From an uncultured Paracoccaceae bacterium (GTDB lineage: Bacteria > Pseudomonadota > Alphaproteobacteria > Rhodobacterales > Rhodobacteraceae): a stretch of 64,000 nt of DNA. Location: assembly GCA_958439195.1 (NCBI GenBank), contig OY288155.1, forward strand, positions 1 through 64,000. The letters are read 5' to 3'. The notes under the pieces were generated by a model. That model was not told the DNA's origin. It saw nothing but the letters and a program-made list of their open reading frames with translations, and ran no database searches. The translations under genes were made by a program, and so were the position numbers. The number at the start of each line of letters is the position of its first letter. The stretch's first letter is position 1. Positions 25,654 to 34,863 of the stretch are shown piece by piece.

Positions 25654-25678
25654 CATTTTTGAAAAATGTTTTCGAAAA
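25654..25678. promoter_or_regulatory. Candidate BhcR operator: two adjacent A/T palindromes
   Basis: CATTTTTGAAAAATG, a perfect odd palindrome at 25654-25668, abuts TTTTCGAAAA at 25669-25678, 60 bases before the bhcA ATG. IclR-type proteins bind such short A/T inverted repeats (for example TGGAAAT-N-ATTTCCA for E. coli IclR). Confidence 0.5.
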
Positions 25679-25737
25679 AATTGTGCAGTGTGGATGCTGC
25701 GCCTAGTGTTGCAGGACAGATATCAGAGGATGTGCCG

Positions 25738-26928
25738 ATGTCGTTCCAGAACCCGCTGTTCATTCCCGGCCCCACGAACATTCCCGAAGTGATCCGCAAG
25801 GCCTGTGACATGCCGACGATCGACCATCGGTCGCCTGCCTTTGCGCGGCTGTTCAAGCCTGCGGTGGAAGGGGTGCGGCGGGTGTTGCGCATGGCGGGGG
25901 GCGAGGTGATCATCTTGCCATCCACTGGGACAGGCGGTTGGGAGGCGGCGATAAGCAACACGCTGTCGCCTGGCGATACGGTGCTGGCGGCGCGGTTCGG
26001 GATGTTTTCGCATCGCTGGATTGATTTGTGCCAGCGGCATGGGTTGAACGTTGAGATCATCGAGACGCCCTGGGGCGAAGGCGCGCCTTTGGCGGCCATT
26101 GAGGCGGCTTTGCGCGCCGATGGGGCGGGGCGGATCAAGGCGGTGCTGGCGACGCATAATGAGACGGCGACGGGGGTGCGGTCGGACATTGCGGGTATTC
26201 GGCGCGCGATGGATGCAGCGGGGCATGGGGCGCTGTTGTTTGTGGATGGCGTATCCTCGATCGGGTCGATGCCGTTTGATATGGCGGGCTGGGGCGTGGA
26301 TATTGCCGTGGCGGGAAGCCAGAAGGGTTTCATGCTGCCTGCCGGGTTGGCGATCCTTGGGGTGTCGGACAAGGCGCTGGCGGCAATGGAGGGGGCGACG
26401 CTGCCGCGCACCTTTTTTGATTTCCGGGACATGCTGAAAAGCTATGCGGCGGGGGGGTATCCCTATACGCCAGCGGTGGGGTTGATCTCCGGTTTGGCCA
26501 AAGCCGTGGAGATGCTGGAGGATGAGGGGCTGGAGGCGGTTTATGCGCGCCATGCCCGGCTGGCGGAAGGCGTGCGCCGTGCAGTCGCAGCCTGGGGGAT
26601 GCGGCCCTGCGCGGCACGGCCGGAGCTGTATTCCGACACGGTGACGGCGGTTGTGGTGCCTGTGGGATGCAACGGGACCGATCTGGTCAAGCTGGCGGCG
26701 GATAAATACGGCGTGGCCTTTGGCGTGGGGCTGGGCGAGGTGGCGGGCAAGGTGTTCCGTATCGGGCATCTGGGAATGCTGACGGATGTGATGGTTCTGG
26801 CGGGACTGGCCACGGCCGAAATGTGCATGACGGATCTGGGGTGGGATGTGAAGCTGGGATCGGGCGTTGCGGCCGCGCAAGAGTTCTATCGCGGTAGTGC
26901 ACCGGCGATGGCGCTGGCGGCTGAATAG
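25738..26928 (+). CDS. bhcA: Aspartate-glyoxylate aminotransferase BhcA
   Basis: A 396-residue class V aminotransferase of the serine-glyoxylate type. In the beta-hydroxyaspartate cycle it makes glycine and oxaloacetate from glyoxylate and aspartate. NPLFIPGPTNIPEVIRKACD opens the protein, STGTGGWEAAISN near 62-74 binds cofactor phosphate, and VAGSQKGFMLPAG holds the PLP lysine K196. The ATG at 25738 follows AGAGGA; the open frame upstream is promoter sequence. Serine-glyoxylate aminotransferase of the serine cycle is the alternative by sequence alone, but bhcB, bhcC and bhcD follow directly. Confidence 0.92.
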   Translation: MSFQNPLFIPGPTNIPEVIRKACDMPTIDHRSPAFARLFKPAVEGVRRVLRMAGGEVIILPSTGTGGWEAAISNTLSPGDTVLAARFGMFSHRWIDLCQRHGLNVEIIETPWGEGAPLAAIEAALRADGAGRIKAVLATHNETATGVRSDIAGIRRAMDAAGHGALLFVDGVSSIGSMPFDMAGWGVDIAVAGSQKGFMLPAGLAILGVSDKALAAMEGATLPRTFFDFRDMLKSYAAGGYPYTPAVGLISGLAKAVEMLEDEGLEAVYARHARLAEGVRRAVAAWGMRPCAARPELYSDTVTAVVVPVGCNGTDLVKLAADKYGVAFGVGLGEVAGKVFRIGHLGMLTDVMVLAGLATAEMCMTDLGWDVKLGSGVAAAQEFYRGSAPAMALAAE

Positions 26929-26969
26929 TTGCGGGTGCGGGATATGTGGACAGGGGGAGAATTGGCAGG

Positions 26970-27941
26970 ATGAAGGATTTTCAGGGTCTGATGGTGCCGA
27001 CCTTTGACGACGTATTGGAGGCGCATGCGCGGATTGCGCCGCATATCCATCGGACGCCGGTTCTAACGTCGAGCTATCTGAACGCGCTGACCGGGGCGGA
27101 GCTGTTCTTCAAGTGCGAGAACTTTCAGAAGGCCGGGGCGTTCAAGGTGCGCGGGGCGACGAATGCCGTCTTTGGCTTGCGTGAGGATCAGTTGGCGCGG
27201 GGTGTGGCGACGCATTCCAGCGGGAACCATGCGCTGAGCCTGTCTTATGCGGCGGGGCGGCGCGGGATTCCTTGTACGGTGGTGATGCCGCGCACAGCCC
27301 CGGATGCCAAAAAGGATGCGGTGCGGGGCTATGGCGGGGTGATCGTGGAATGCGAGCCGTCAACCAGCAGCCGCGAGGCGGTGTTTGCCGAAGTGCAGGC
27401 GCGCACGGGGGCGGATTTCGTGCATCCCTACAATGATCCGCGTGTGATTGCCGGGCAGGGCACATGTTCGCGCGAGTTGATGGAGCAGGTGCCGGGATTG
27501 GAGGCGGTGGTGGCCCCGATTGGCGGGGGCGGGATGATTTCGGGCACTTGCCTGACGCTGTCCAGTATTGCGCCGGGGGTGGAGATTTTCGCGGCGGAAC
27601 CGGTGAATGCCGATGACGCGGCGCGCAGTTTCCGGGCGGGGCATATCATCGCGGATGATGCACCGGACACGGTGGCCGATGGGTTGAAGGTGCCGCTGAA
27701 GGAGTTGACCTGGCATTTCGTGAAACACCACGTGACCGATGTGCTGACCGCCACGGAGGATGAGATCGTGGAGGCGATGAAACTGCACTGGAAGCGGATG
27801 AAGATCGTGATCGAGGCCAGTTGTTCGGTGCCGCTGGCGGTGATCTTGAAAAACCCGGAGCGGTTTCGTGGCAAGCGGGTGGGGGTGATCCTGACCGGTG
27901 GAAATGTGGATCTGGACAAGCTGCCTTGGATGAAAGGGTGA
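26970..27941 (+). CDS. bhcB: Beta-hydroxyaspartate dehydratase BhcB
   Basis: A 323-residue fold-type II PLP enzyme of the threonine dehydratase/serine racemase family. It converts (2R,3S)-beta-hydroxyaspartate to iminosuccinate. FFKCENFQKAGAFKVRGA (about 46-63) contains the PLP lysine K59, SSGNHALSLSYAA follows, and PIGGGGMISG near 184-193 binds phosphate. The catabolic threonine dehydratase ACT domain is absent, as expected. The ATG at 26970 gives the usual N-terminus; a GTG 24 bases upstream is in frame. Two bases separate its stop from the bhcC ATG. Confidence 0.92.
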   Translation: MKDFQGLMVPTFDDVLEAHARIAPHIHRTPVLTSSYLNALTGAELFFKCENFQKAGAFKVRGATNAVFGLREDQLARGVATHSSGNHALSLSYAAGRRGIPCTVVMPRTAPDAKKDAVRGYGGVIVECEPSTSSREAVFAEVQARTGADFVHPYNDPRVIAGQGTCSRELMEQVPGLEAVVAPIGGGGMISGTCLTLSSIAPGVEIFAAEPVNADDAARSFRAGHIIADDAPDTVADGLKVPLKELTWHFVKHHVTDVLTATEDEIVEAMKLHWKRMKIVIEASCSVPLAVILKNPERFRGKRVGVILTGGNVDLDKLPWMKG

Positions 27942-27943
27942 CG

Positions 27944-29110
27944 ATGATGGACGGAAGAACGGATTTCGACGGGTTGGAAGTGGGCTATGACATCCCGGCG
28001 CTGCCAGGGATGGATGAGGCGGATATTCAGACGCCCTGCCTTGTCCTGGATCTGGATGCGCTGGAGCGCAACATCGCCAAGATGGGCAAGTTTGCGCGGG
28101 ATATGGGTGTGCGGCACCGGGTGCATGGCAAGATGCACAAGTCGGTGGATGTGGCGCTGTTGCAGGAGCGGCTGGGTGGTTCGGTGGGCGTGTGCTGCCA
28201 GAAGGTGAGCGAGGCCGAGGTGTTTGCGCGGGGCGGGATCAAGGATGTGCTGGTGTCCAACCAGGTGCGCGACCCGGTGAAGATTGACCGGCTTGCGGGG
28301 ATACCGAAGCTGGGCGCGCGGGCGATCTGCTGTGTGGACGATCTGGCCAATGTGGCCGACCTGTCGGCGGCGGCGGTGAAGCATGGCACAGTGATCGAAT
28401 GTCTGGTGGAGATTGATTGCGGCGCGGGTCGCTGTGGGGTGACGACGACGCCTGCGGTGGTGGCGCTTGCCAAGGCGATCAAGGCTGCGCCGGGGCTGAA
28501 GTTCAGCGGCATTCAGGCCTATCAGGGCGCGATGCAGCACATGGACAAGTATGAGGACCGCAAGTCCAAGATCGATATCGCAGTGGCGATGGTGCGGGAC
28601 GCGGTGGACACGTTGGCCGCCGAAGGGATCGCCTGCGATATCGTTGGTGGGGGCGGGACGGGGTCGTATTACTTTGAGGGTAATTCGGGGGTTTATAACG
28701 AATTGCAGTGTGGTTCCTATGCCTTCATGGATGCCGATTACGGCCGTATCCTGGACAAGGATGGCAAGCGGATTGATCAGGGTGAATGGGAGAATGCGCT
28801 GTTCATCCTGACGAGCGTGATGAGCCATGCGAAGGCCGAGAAGGCCATTTGCGATGCGGGGTTAAAGGCGCAGTCGGTGGATAGCGGGCTTCCGGTGATC
28901 TTTGGCCGGACGGATGTGAAATACGTCAAGTGCAGCGATGAACATGGCGTGATTGACGACCCGCAGGGTGTGCTGAGGGTGAACGAAAAGCTGCGGCTGG
29001 TGCCAGGGCATTGCGACCCGACCTGCAATGTCCATGACTGGTATGTCGGCGTGCGCGGCGGCAAGGTCGAGGTGGTCTGGCCCGTTTCGGCGCGTGGTAA
29101 GGCGTATTGA
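27944..29110 (+). CDS. bhcC: Beta-hydroxyaspartate aldolase BhcC
   Basis: A 388-residue DSD1/D-threonine-aldolase-like PLP enzyme (alanine-racemase fold) that joins glycine and glyoxylate to (2R,3S)-beta-hydroxyaspartate. TPCLVLDLDALERNIAKMGK (30-49) precedes VHGKMHKSVD (60-69), where K63 is the expected PLP lysine. The C-terminal PGHCDPTCNVHDW carries the HxD divalent-metal ligands of this family. Two ATGs lie in tandem (27944, 27947). A strong hairpin follows at 29122-29146, between bhcC and bhcD. Confidence 0.92.
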   Translation: MMDGRTDFDGLEVGYDIPALPGMDEADIQTPCLVLDLDALERNIAKMGKFARDMGVRHRVHGKMHKSVDVALLQERLGGSVGVCCQKVSEAEVFARGGIKDVLVSNQVRDPVKIDRLAGIPKLGARAICCVDDLANVADLSAAAVKHGTVIECLVEIDCGAGRCGVTTTPAVVALAKAIKAAPGLKFSGIQAYQGAMQHMDKYEDRKSKIDIAVAMVRDAVDTLAAEGIACDIVGGGGTGSYYFEGNSGVYNELQCGSYAFMDADYGRILDKDGKRIDQGEWENALFILTSVMSHAKAEKAICDAGLKAQSVDSGLPVIFGRTDVKYVKCSDEHGVIDDPQGVLRVNEKLRLVPGHCDPTCNVHDWYVGVRGGKVEVVWPVSARGKAY

Positions 29111-29121
29111 AAAAGGGGGGT

Positions 29122-29146
29122 GCGGGGGGAGCTCGGCTCCCCCCGC
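29122..29146 (+). repeat. Perfect 11-bp hairpin between bhcC and bhcD
   Basis: GCGGGGGGAGC and GCTCCCCCCGC with a TCG loop. It starts 12 bases after the bhcC stop. No T-run follows, so it is more likely a partial terminator or an mRNA stability element that sets bhcD below bhcABC than a full stop. Confidence 0.75.
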
Positions 29147-29185
29147 CCGCTGGACAGGGGCCGAAGCGCCCGGATTGGAAGACCC

Positions 29186-30145
29186 ATGCTGATTATTCCT
29201 GAGGCGTTGATCGCCGAACTGGTTTCACCAGAAGATGCCTTTGCGGCGATGGCCGCGACCTTTGCCGCGATGGCGCGGGGGGAGGCCTATAACTTTCCGG
29301 TGGTGCGCGAGGCGCTGGGCGAGGGGCGGCAATACGGGTTCAAGTCCGGGCTGGACCGGGCGGGGGCGATGCTGGGGGTGAAGGCTGGGGGGTATTTTCC
29401 CGGTAACGCCGCACGCGGGATCACCAACCATCAGTCCACGGTCTTTTTGTTTGATCCCGAAAGCGGGCGGCCCACGGCGATGGTCGGGGGCAACTTGTTG
29501 ACCGCGCTGCGGACGGCGGCGGCATCGGCCTTGTCGATTGATCGGCTGGCGCGGGCGGAGGCGCGGGTGCTTGGCATCGTGGGGGCGGGGCATCAGGCGG
29601 GGTATCAGTTGCGCGCGGCGGCGCGGGTGCGGACCTGGGACCGGGTGATTGCCTGGAACCTGCATCCGGACATGCTGCCCAAACTGGGGGCGGTGGCGGC
29701 GGAGTTGGGCTTGCCCTTTGAGGCGGTGGGATTGGAGCGGATGGTGGAGGCGGATGCGATCATCACCATCACCTCATCCCCCGCAGCATCGCTGATGGCG
29801 GCGCATGTGTCGCTTGGCACGCATCTGGCCTGCATGGGGACGGATACCAAGGGCAAGCAGGAGGTGGAGCCTGCATTGGTCGCCAAGGCGCGGCTGTTTA
29901 CGGATGAGGTGGCGCAGTCGGTTTCCATCGGGGAGGCGCAGCATGCGGTGGCGGCGGGTCTGGTGGCAGAGGGTGACATCACGCCATTGGGCGCGGTGCT
30001 GACTGGTGCGCATCCGGGGCGCGGATCGGATGCAGAGATCACGCTGTTTGATGGCACAGGCGTAGGGTTGCAGGATCTGGCCGTTGCGGCAGTGGCTGTG
30101 GCGCGGGCGAAGGAACGAGGGATGGGCGTCGAGGTGCAGGTTTAG
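29186..30145 (+). CDS. bhcD: Iminosuccinate reductase BhcD
   Basis: A 319-residue member of the ornithine cyclodeaminase/mu-crystallin family. In the cycle it reduces iminosuccinate to L-aspartate, which returns to BhcA. FKSGLDRAGAMLGVKAGGYF near 52-71, the dinucleotide-binding VLGIVGAGHQAGYQLRAAA near 128-146, and HLACMGTDTKGKQEV near 213-227 are typical. The ATG at 29186 is used; the frame extends 22 codons into the hairpin region. Ornithine cyclodeaminase itself is less likely given the cluster. Confidence 0.92.
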   Translation: MLIIPEALIAELVSPEDAFAAMAATFAAMARGEAYNFPVVREALGEGRQYGFKSGLDRAGAMLGVKAGGYFPGNAARGITNHQSTVFLFDPESGRPTAMVGGNLLTALRTAAASALSIDRLARAEARVLGIVGAGHQAGYQLRAAARVRTWDRVIAWNLHPDMLPKLGAVAAELGLPFEAVGLERMVEADAIITITSSPAASLMAAHVSLGTHLACMGTDTKGKQEVEPALVAKARLFTDEVAQSVSIGEAQHAVAAGLVAEGDITPLGAVLTGAHPGRGSDAEITLFDGTGVGLQDLAVAAVAVARAKERGMGVEVQV

Positions 30146-30191
30146 CGGAATTTGACGTAAATTCCGCGCCGATTTCTGGCACAGAAATCGG
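30145..30191. repeat. Tandem hairpins after bhcD
   Basis: GCGGAATTT/AAATTCCGC with a GACGT loop (30145-30167, touching the stop codon) is followed by CCGATTTCTG/CAGAAATCGG with a GCA loop (30169-30191). Both stems are perfect. The second shares the GATTT-stem, GCA-loop pattern of the hairpins at 10240-10311. They probably mark the end of the bhc transcript. Confidence 0.7.
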
Positions 30192-30332
30192 TTGGAGCCA
30201 GGCCGCTAGTGAAAGACGCGATTTTTGTGCCAAACGTCGCCACCGTGTCATTTGATCATATCTTGTTTCAGGCATTGAACCCCCGCGCGGGGCATGGTCT
30301 GACTGTGCGCCAAGAGGCGGGGGGCGTCGGGG

Positions 30333-31307
30333 ATGCGGGTCTTTATCAACGGGTTTGGGCGGATCGGGCGTTCGGTGTTGAGGGCGTTTCTGCAATCGCC
30401 CGCGCGCTGGCCAGGGCTGGAGATTGTAGGGATCAACGACATCGCCGCGTCAGAGATGTGCGCCTATCTGTTTGAATATGACAGCGTCTTTGGGCCGTGG
30501 CGTGGAACAGTCACGCTAGAGGCGGGGACGCTGATGGTGGATGGGCGGGCAATCCCGCTGCATCGGACGCCCGATATATCGGTGCTTGATCTGCGCGGCG
30601 TCGATGTGGTGATGGAATGCACCGGGCGCGCGGACGCGCGTGACGTGGCAGAACGTGGGCTGCGCGCGGGGGCGGGGCGGGTGCTGGTGTCGGGGCCGTC
30701 GCAGGCGGCGGATCTGACGGTGGTGCTGGGGGCGAATGACGATCAGTTGACGGATCAGGTGATCGTGTCCAACGCATCCTGCACGACCAATGCGTTGGCG
30801 CCGTTGGCGCGGCTTATCCATGATCATTGGGGTGTGGTCACGGGGTCGATGACGACGATCCATTGCTATACCGGCAGCCAGCCAACGGTGGATGCGCCGG
30901 CCGCGGATTATCCCCGGTCGCGCGCGGCGGCGTTGTCGATGGTGCCAACGACGACGTCGGCCAGTCGGTTGCTGGACCGGGTGGTGCCGCAGATTGCCGG
31001 GCGGATTGAGGGGTCGGCGGTGCGCGTTCCGACGGCTTCGGTATCCTGTGTGGATCTGGCGGTGATGACGGAACGGCGGACGGATGCAGAGGCGGTGAAT
31101 GCCGTCTTTCGTGCGGCCGGCGGGGTCATCGGGACAACGGACCGGCCGCTGGTTTCGACCGATCTGCGCGCAAGGCCAGAGAGTATTGTGATGGCCTGCC
31201 CCGAGACGCGGGTGACCGCAGGGGGGATGCTGCGTGTCTTTGGCTGGTATGACAATGAATGGGGATTTTCCAACCGGATGCTGGATGTGGCCCTGCGGAT
31301 GGGCTGA
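30333..31307 (+). CDS. gap: Glyceraldehyde-3-phosphate dehydrogenase, GapB-like variant
   Basis: A 324-residue GAPDH. VFINGFGRIGRSVLRAF binds the dinucleotide, SNASCTTNALAPLA holds the catalytic Cys, and GSMTTIHCYTGSQPTVDAPA the catalytic His. The segment after it, RAAALSMVPTTTSASRLLDR, replaces the usual NIIPSSTGAAKAV of glycolytic GAPDH, so this is a divergent paralog. WYDNEWGFSNRM ends the protein normally. The deeper role, perhaps NADP-dependent and gluconeogenic, is inferred from its place after the bhc cluster. Erythrose-4-phosphate dehydrogenase is a less likely alternative. Confidence 0.82.
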   Translation: MRVFINGFGRIGRSVLRAFLQSPARWPGLEIVGINDIAASEMCAYLFEYDSVFGPWRGTVTLEAGTLMVDGRAIPLHRTPDISVLDLRGVDVVMECTGRADARDVAERGLRAGAGRVLVSGPSQAADLTVVLGANDDQLTDQVIVSNASCTTNALAPLARLIHDHWGVVTGSMTTIHCYTGSQPTVDAPAADYPRSRAAALSMVPTTTSASRLLDRVVPQIAGRIEGSAVRVPTASVSCVDLAVMTERRTDAEAVNAVFRAAGGVIGTTDRPLVSTDLRARPESIVMACPETRVTAGGMLRVFGWYDNEWGFSNRMLDVALRMG

Positions 31308-31310
31308 TAT

Positions 31311-31784
31311 TCAGGCGGTGACGGTCCAAGGTTCCGGGTAGCGAAATTCTTCGATGTTTGGCGTGGTGCCGATCCTGTCCACCACGGCGAAAAGGCCAGG
31401 GGCGTGGAGCGGTGTGAGGACGCCATGCCAGGTGCCGCGATGCAGGTTGATGCCTTGCACGCCATTGGTAAGAAATGCGCGGGGGCTTGCGTCCGGGCCT
31501 GTGCTGACGATCACCAGGAAGGGATGTTGCGACATCGGAACAAAGGCCTGCGACCCATCCGGGTGGCGTTCGATCAGATCAAAGCTGTAAGGCATCGCGC
31601 GCGGTGTGGCCCGGAAAATGGAAATCCCGGCGCGGCCATCGGGGCCAAAGTCGAGTGCGGCGCGGTCATGGTGGCGCTGGCAGAGACCTGCGTTGATCAG
31701 GCGAAAATCGCCGGTGGCATCCAGCACATCGCCAAAGGGGGCGAAGGATGTAGCGGTGAGGGGTTCGGTTCGGATGTGTCGCAT
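31311..31784 (-). CDS. allA: Ureidoglycolate lyase
   Basis: A 157-residue cupin-fold enzyme that splits ureidoglycolate to glyoxylate and urea. MRHIRTEPLTATSFAPFGDVLD at the start, ISIFRATPRAMPYSFDLIERHPDGSQAFVP in the centre (about 55-84), and GTWHGVLTPL near 120-129 are family hallmarks. The ATG at 31784 fits the family; the open frame upstream does not. Its product is the substrate of BhcA and BhcC encoded 1-6 kb away. It converges with gap, three bases apart. Confidence 0.93.
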   Translation of the reverse strand: MRHIRTEPLTATSFAPFGDVLDATGDFRLINAGLCQRHHDRAALDFGPDGRAGISIFRATPRAMPYSFDLIERHPDGSQAFVPMSQHPFLVIVSTGPDASPRAFLTNGVQGINLHRGTWHGVLTPLHAPGLFAVVDRIGTTPNIEEFRYPEPWTVTA

Positions 31785-31803
31785 GGGTGATGCCTGATGA
31801 AAC

Positions 31804-31850
31804 GGGGGGCCTGCCCCCCGCAGCCCCCGGAGTATTTTGGCCAAGCTGAA
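31804..31850 (+). repeat. G/C hairpin plus 21-bp intergenic repeat, copy 3
   Basis: GGGGGG-CCTG-CCCCCC at 31804-31819, then GAGTATTTTGGCCAAG followed by CTGAA at 31830-31850. Same arrangement as the copies at 18718-18781 and 24681-24745, but here it lies antisense between allE and allA. Confidence 0.75.
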
Positions 31851-31870
31851 ACAAGGGGGGCGGGAAGGGT

Positions 31871-32709
<839 letters not shown>

Positions 32710-32713
<4 letters not shown>

Positions 32714-34125
32714 GGCAGGATATCCTTCAGGCGCAGTTCGGCGATGCGTTCGACCTGCGCACAGGCGGTGGTGAATTCGGTTTCCGTGTCATTGGCGATG
32801 CGGGCCTGGAAGGCCGCAAGGATCGTGTCTTTGGTGTTGTCGCGCACGGCGATGATTAAGGGAAAGCCGTGTTTGGCCACATAGGCGGTGTTGAGCTTCT
32901 GGAACTGCGCGCGTTCGTCATCGGTGAGCGCGTCGAGCGCGGCGCTGGCCTGTTCGGCGGTGGATTCCGGGGTCAGGCGTTTGGCAGCGGCGAGTTTTCC
33001 GGCAAGGTCGGGATGGGCGCGCAGGACGGCCATGCGCTGTTCGGGGTCGGAACTGCGGAAGATACGGGTGAGCGCATTGTGCAGGCCCGTGGCGCTGTCA
33101 TGCGCGGGGCCGAGTTCCAGCGCCCAGGCACCTTCGGCGATCCAGGCGGAATGTTCGAAGATGCCGCCAAAGCATTCGACGAAGCGTTGCTTTGTCATTT
33201 GTGAGGGACGTTCGATCCGGCGATGGGGGTGGGTGGTGGCCCAATGGCGGGCGATGTCGATGCGGCGAGCGAACCAGACGCCATCATGGCCCTGTGCGTA
33301 ATCGAGGAAACGGATCAGGCCCGCGATCTTGCCCGGCCGACCGATCAGGCGGCAGTGCAGGCCGATGGAGAACATCTTGGCCCGACCATCCTGCCCTTCG
33401 GCATAGAGCGTGTCGAAGGTGTCGCGCAAGTAAGTGAAGAACTGTTCGCCTTCGATATAGCCCGGCGCGGTGGCAAAGCGCATGTCGTTTGCCTCAAGCG
33501 TGTAGGGGATCACCAATTGATCATGGTCGCCAACTTCCAGCCAATAGGGCAGGTCGTCATCATAGGTGTCGGAAATCCAGTCGAGGCGGGCGGTTTCCGC
33601 TGTCAGACGCACGGTGTTCATCGAACAGCGACCCGTATACCAGCCGCGCGGGGGTTGGCCTGTCACTTCAGTATGCAGGCGAAAGGATTCGGCGATCTGG
33701 GCGCGTTCGACATCTTCGGCCATGTCGCGGTGATCGACCCATTTCAGGCCGTGGGAGGCGATTTCCCAGCCTGCGGATTTCATTGCCGCCACTTGTTCGG
33801 GGTTGCGGGCAAGGGCAGATGTCACGCCATAGACGGTGACGGGCAGATCGCGGGTGGTGAACAGGCGATGCAGCCGCCAAAAGCCGGCACGAGCGCCGTA
33901 ATCGTAAAGCGATTCCATGTTCCAGTGGCGCTGATTGGGCCAAGGGGCGGCACCGGCGATGTCGGAGAGGAATGCCTCAGACTGCGCATCGCCGTGCAGG
34001 ATGTTGTTTTCGCCGCCTTCTTCGTAGTTCAGGACAAGCGAGATGGCGATTTTTGCACCATTTGGCCATTTGGCATCGGGCGGGTTCGGGCCGTGGCCCC
34101 TGAAATCACGCGGATAGCGGTTCAC
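32710..34125 (-). CDS. puuE: Fusion of allantoinase PuuE and OHCU decarboxylase UraD
   Basis: A 471-residue two-domain protein. Residues 1 to about 305 are PuuE, a NodB-type polysaccharide-deacetylase-fold allantoinase (LNYEEGGENN near 33, YDYGARAGFWRL near 74, EIASHGLKWVDH near 121). Residues about 308-471 are UraD, which converts OHCU to (S)-allantoin: IFEHSAWIAEGAW with the catalytic His at 325, and HPDLAGK at 371. So one chain makes allantoin and opens it to allantoate. The start is GTG at 34125. No in-frame stop or shift lies between the domains. Confidence 0.94.
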
Positions 34126-34280
34126 GTCGGTTTTCCCCGATGATCTTGTGTTATGGGCAGCTTAGGCCGCTTTTTCGGCAGGCTTTATCAAAAAATGCCA
34201 GAAAGACCTATTCGGGTGCCGTGCCGTCGCTTGTGGGGCGCGGATCGGGTTAGGATGGCGTGGAAATGCAGGAGGCAGGC

Positions 34281-34640
34281 ATGAACGGTGGACGGTTGAC
34301 GACGCATGTTCTGGATACGGCGCGGGGCAAGCCTGCGGCGGGGGTGAAGATCATGCTGTATCGGGTGAGCGGGGATTCACATCACAAGATTGCCGAGACG
34401 GTGACGAATGCCGATGGCCGCACGGATGCGCCGATGCTGACGGGGCAGGATTTCACCGTGGGCAGCTATGAGCTGGTGTTTTGTGCGGGTGATTACCTGC
34501 GCGCCACGGGGCAGGCCGAGGGAGAGGTGCTGTTTCTGGACCAGATCCCGATCCGCTTCGGCGTGCCGGATGCTGCGCAGCACTACCATGTGCCGCTGCT
34601 GATTTCGCCCTTTGCCTATTCCACCTATCGCGGGTCGTGA
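34281..34640 (+). CDS. uraH: 5-Hydroxyisourate hydrolase (transthyretin-like)
   Basis: A 119-residue HIU hydrolase that turns 5-hydroxyisourate from the PuuD reaction into OHCU. LTTHVLDTARGKPAAGVKI at the N-terminus carries the first catalytic His; HYHVPLLISPFAYSTYRGS ends it with the diagnostic YRGS tail. AGGAGG lies five bases before the ATG at 34281. It diverges from puuE-uraD over about 155 bp, which must hold both promoters. Confidence 0.95.
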   Translation: MNGGRLTTHVLDTARGKPAAGVKIMLYRVSGDSHHKIAETVTNADGRTDAPMLTGQDFTVGSYELVFCAGDYLRATGQAEGEVLFLDQIPIRFGVPDAAQHYHVPLLISPFAYSTYRGS

Positions 34641-34656
34641 CGGGTGAAAGGCCCGC

Positions 34657-34812
34657 TTAGGCGCGATGGTTCAGCTTGGGCAGGCTGACCAAGCGGGCGG
34701 CAAATTGCGCGGCGATCAACTGGCGAAGTGCGGGCGTGGGCCGCGGGCTTTTTGTAGTGTGCCGGGCAGGCGACGGTGCCGGGGGTGTCTTGCGATTTGT
34801 CAGGGGGGGCAT
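34657..34812 (-). CDS. Small basic protein, 51 residues, unknown
   Basis: Starts MPPLTNRKTPPAPSPARH at 34812 behind a strong GAAAGGAGAG ribosome binding site. The first half is Pro/Lys/Thr-rich and disordered; the second half could form an amphipathic helix (ALRQLIAAQFAARLVSL). It lies between uraH (convergent) and the alpha/beta hydrolase gene upstream. I recognise no family. The ribosome binding site is the main support. Confidence 0.4.
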   Translation of the reverse strand: MPPLTNRKTPPAPSPARHTTKSPRPTPALRQLIAAQFAARLVSLPKLNHRA

Positions 34813-34863
34813 GGCGCTCTCCTTTCTGGTGTGCAGAGAGCTTGGCAAGTTTTGGGCCAGCGA

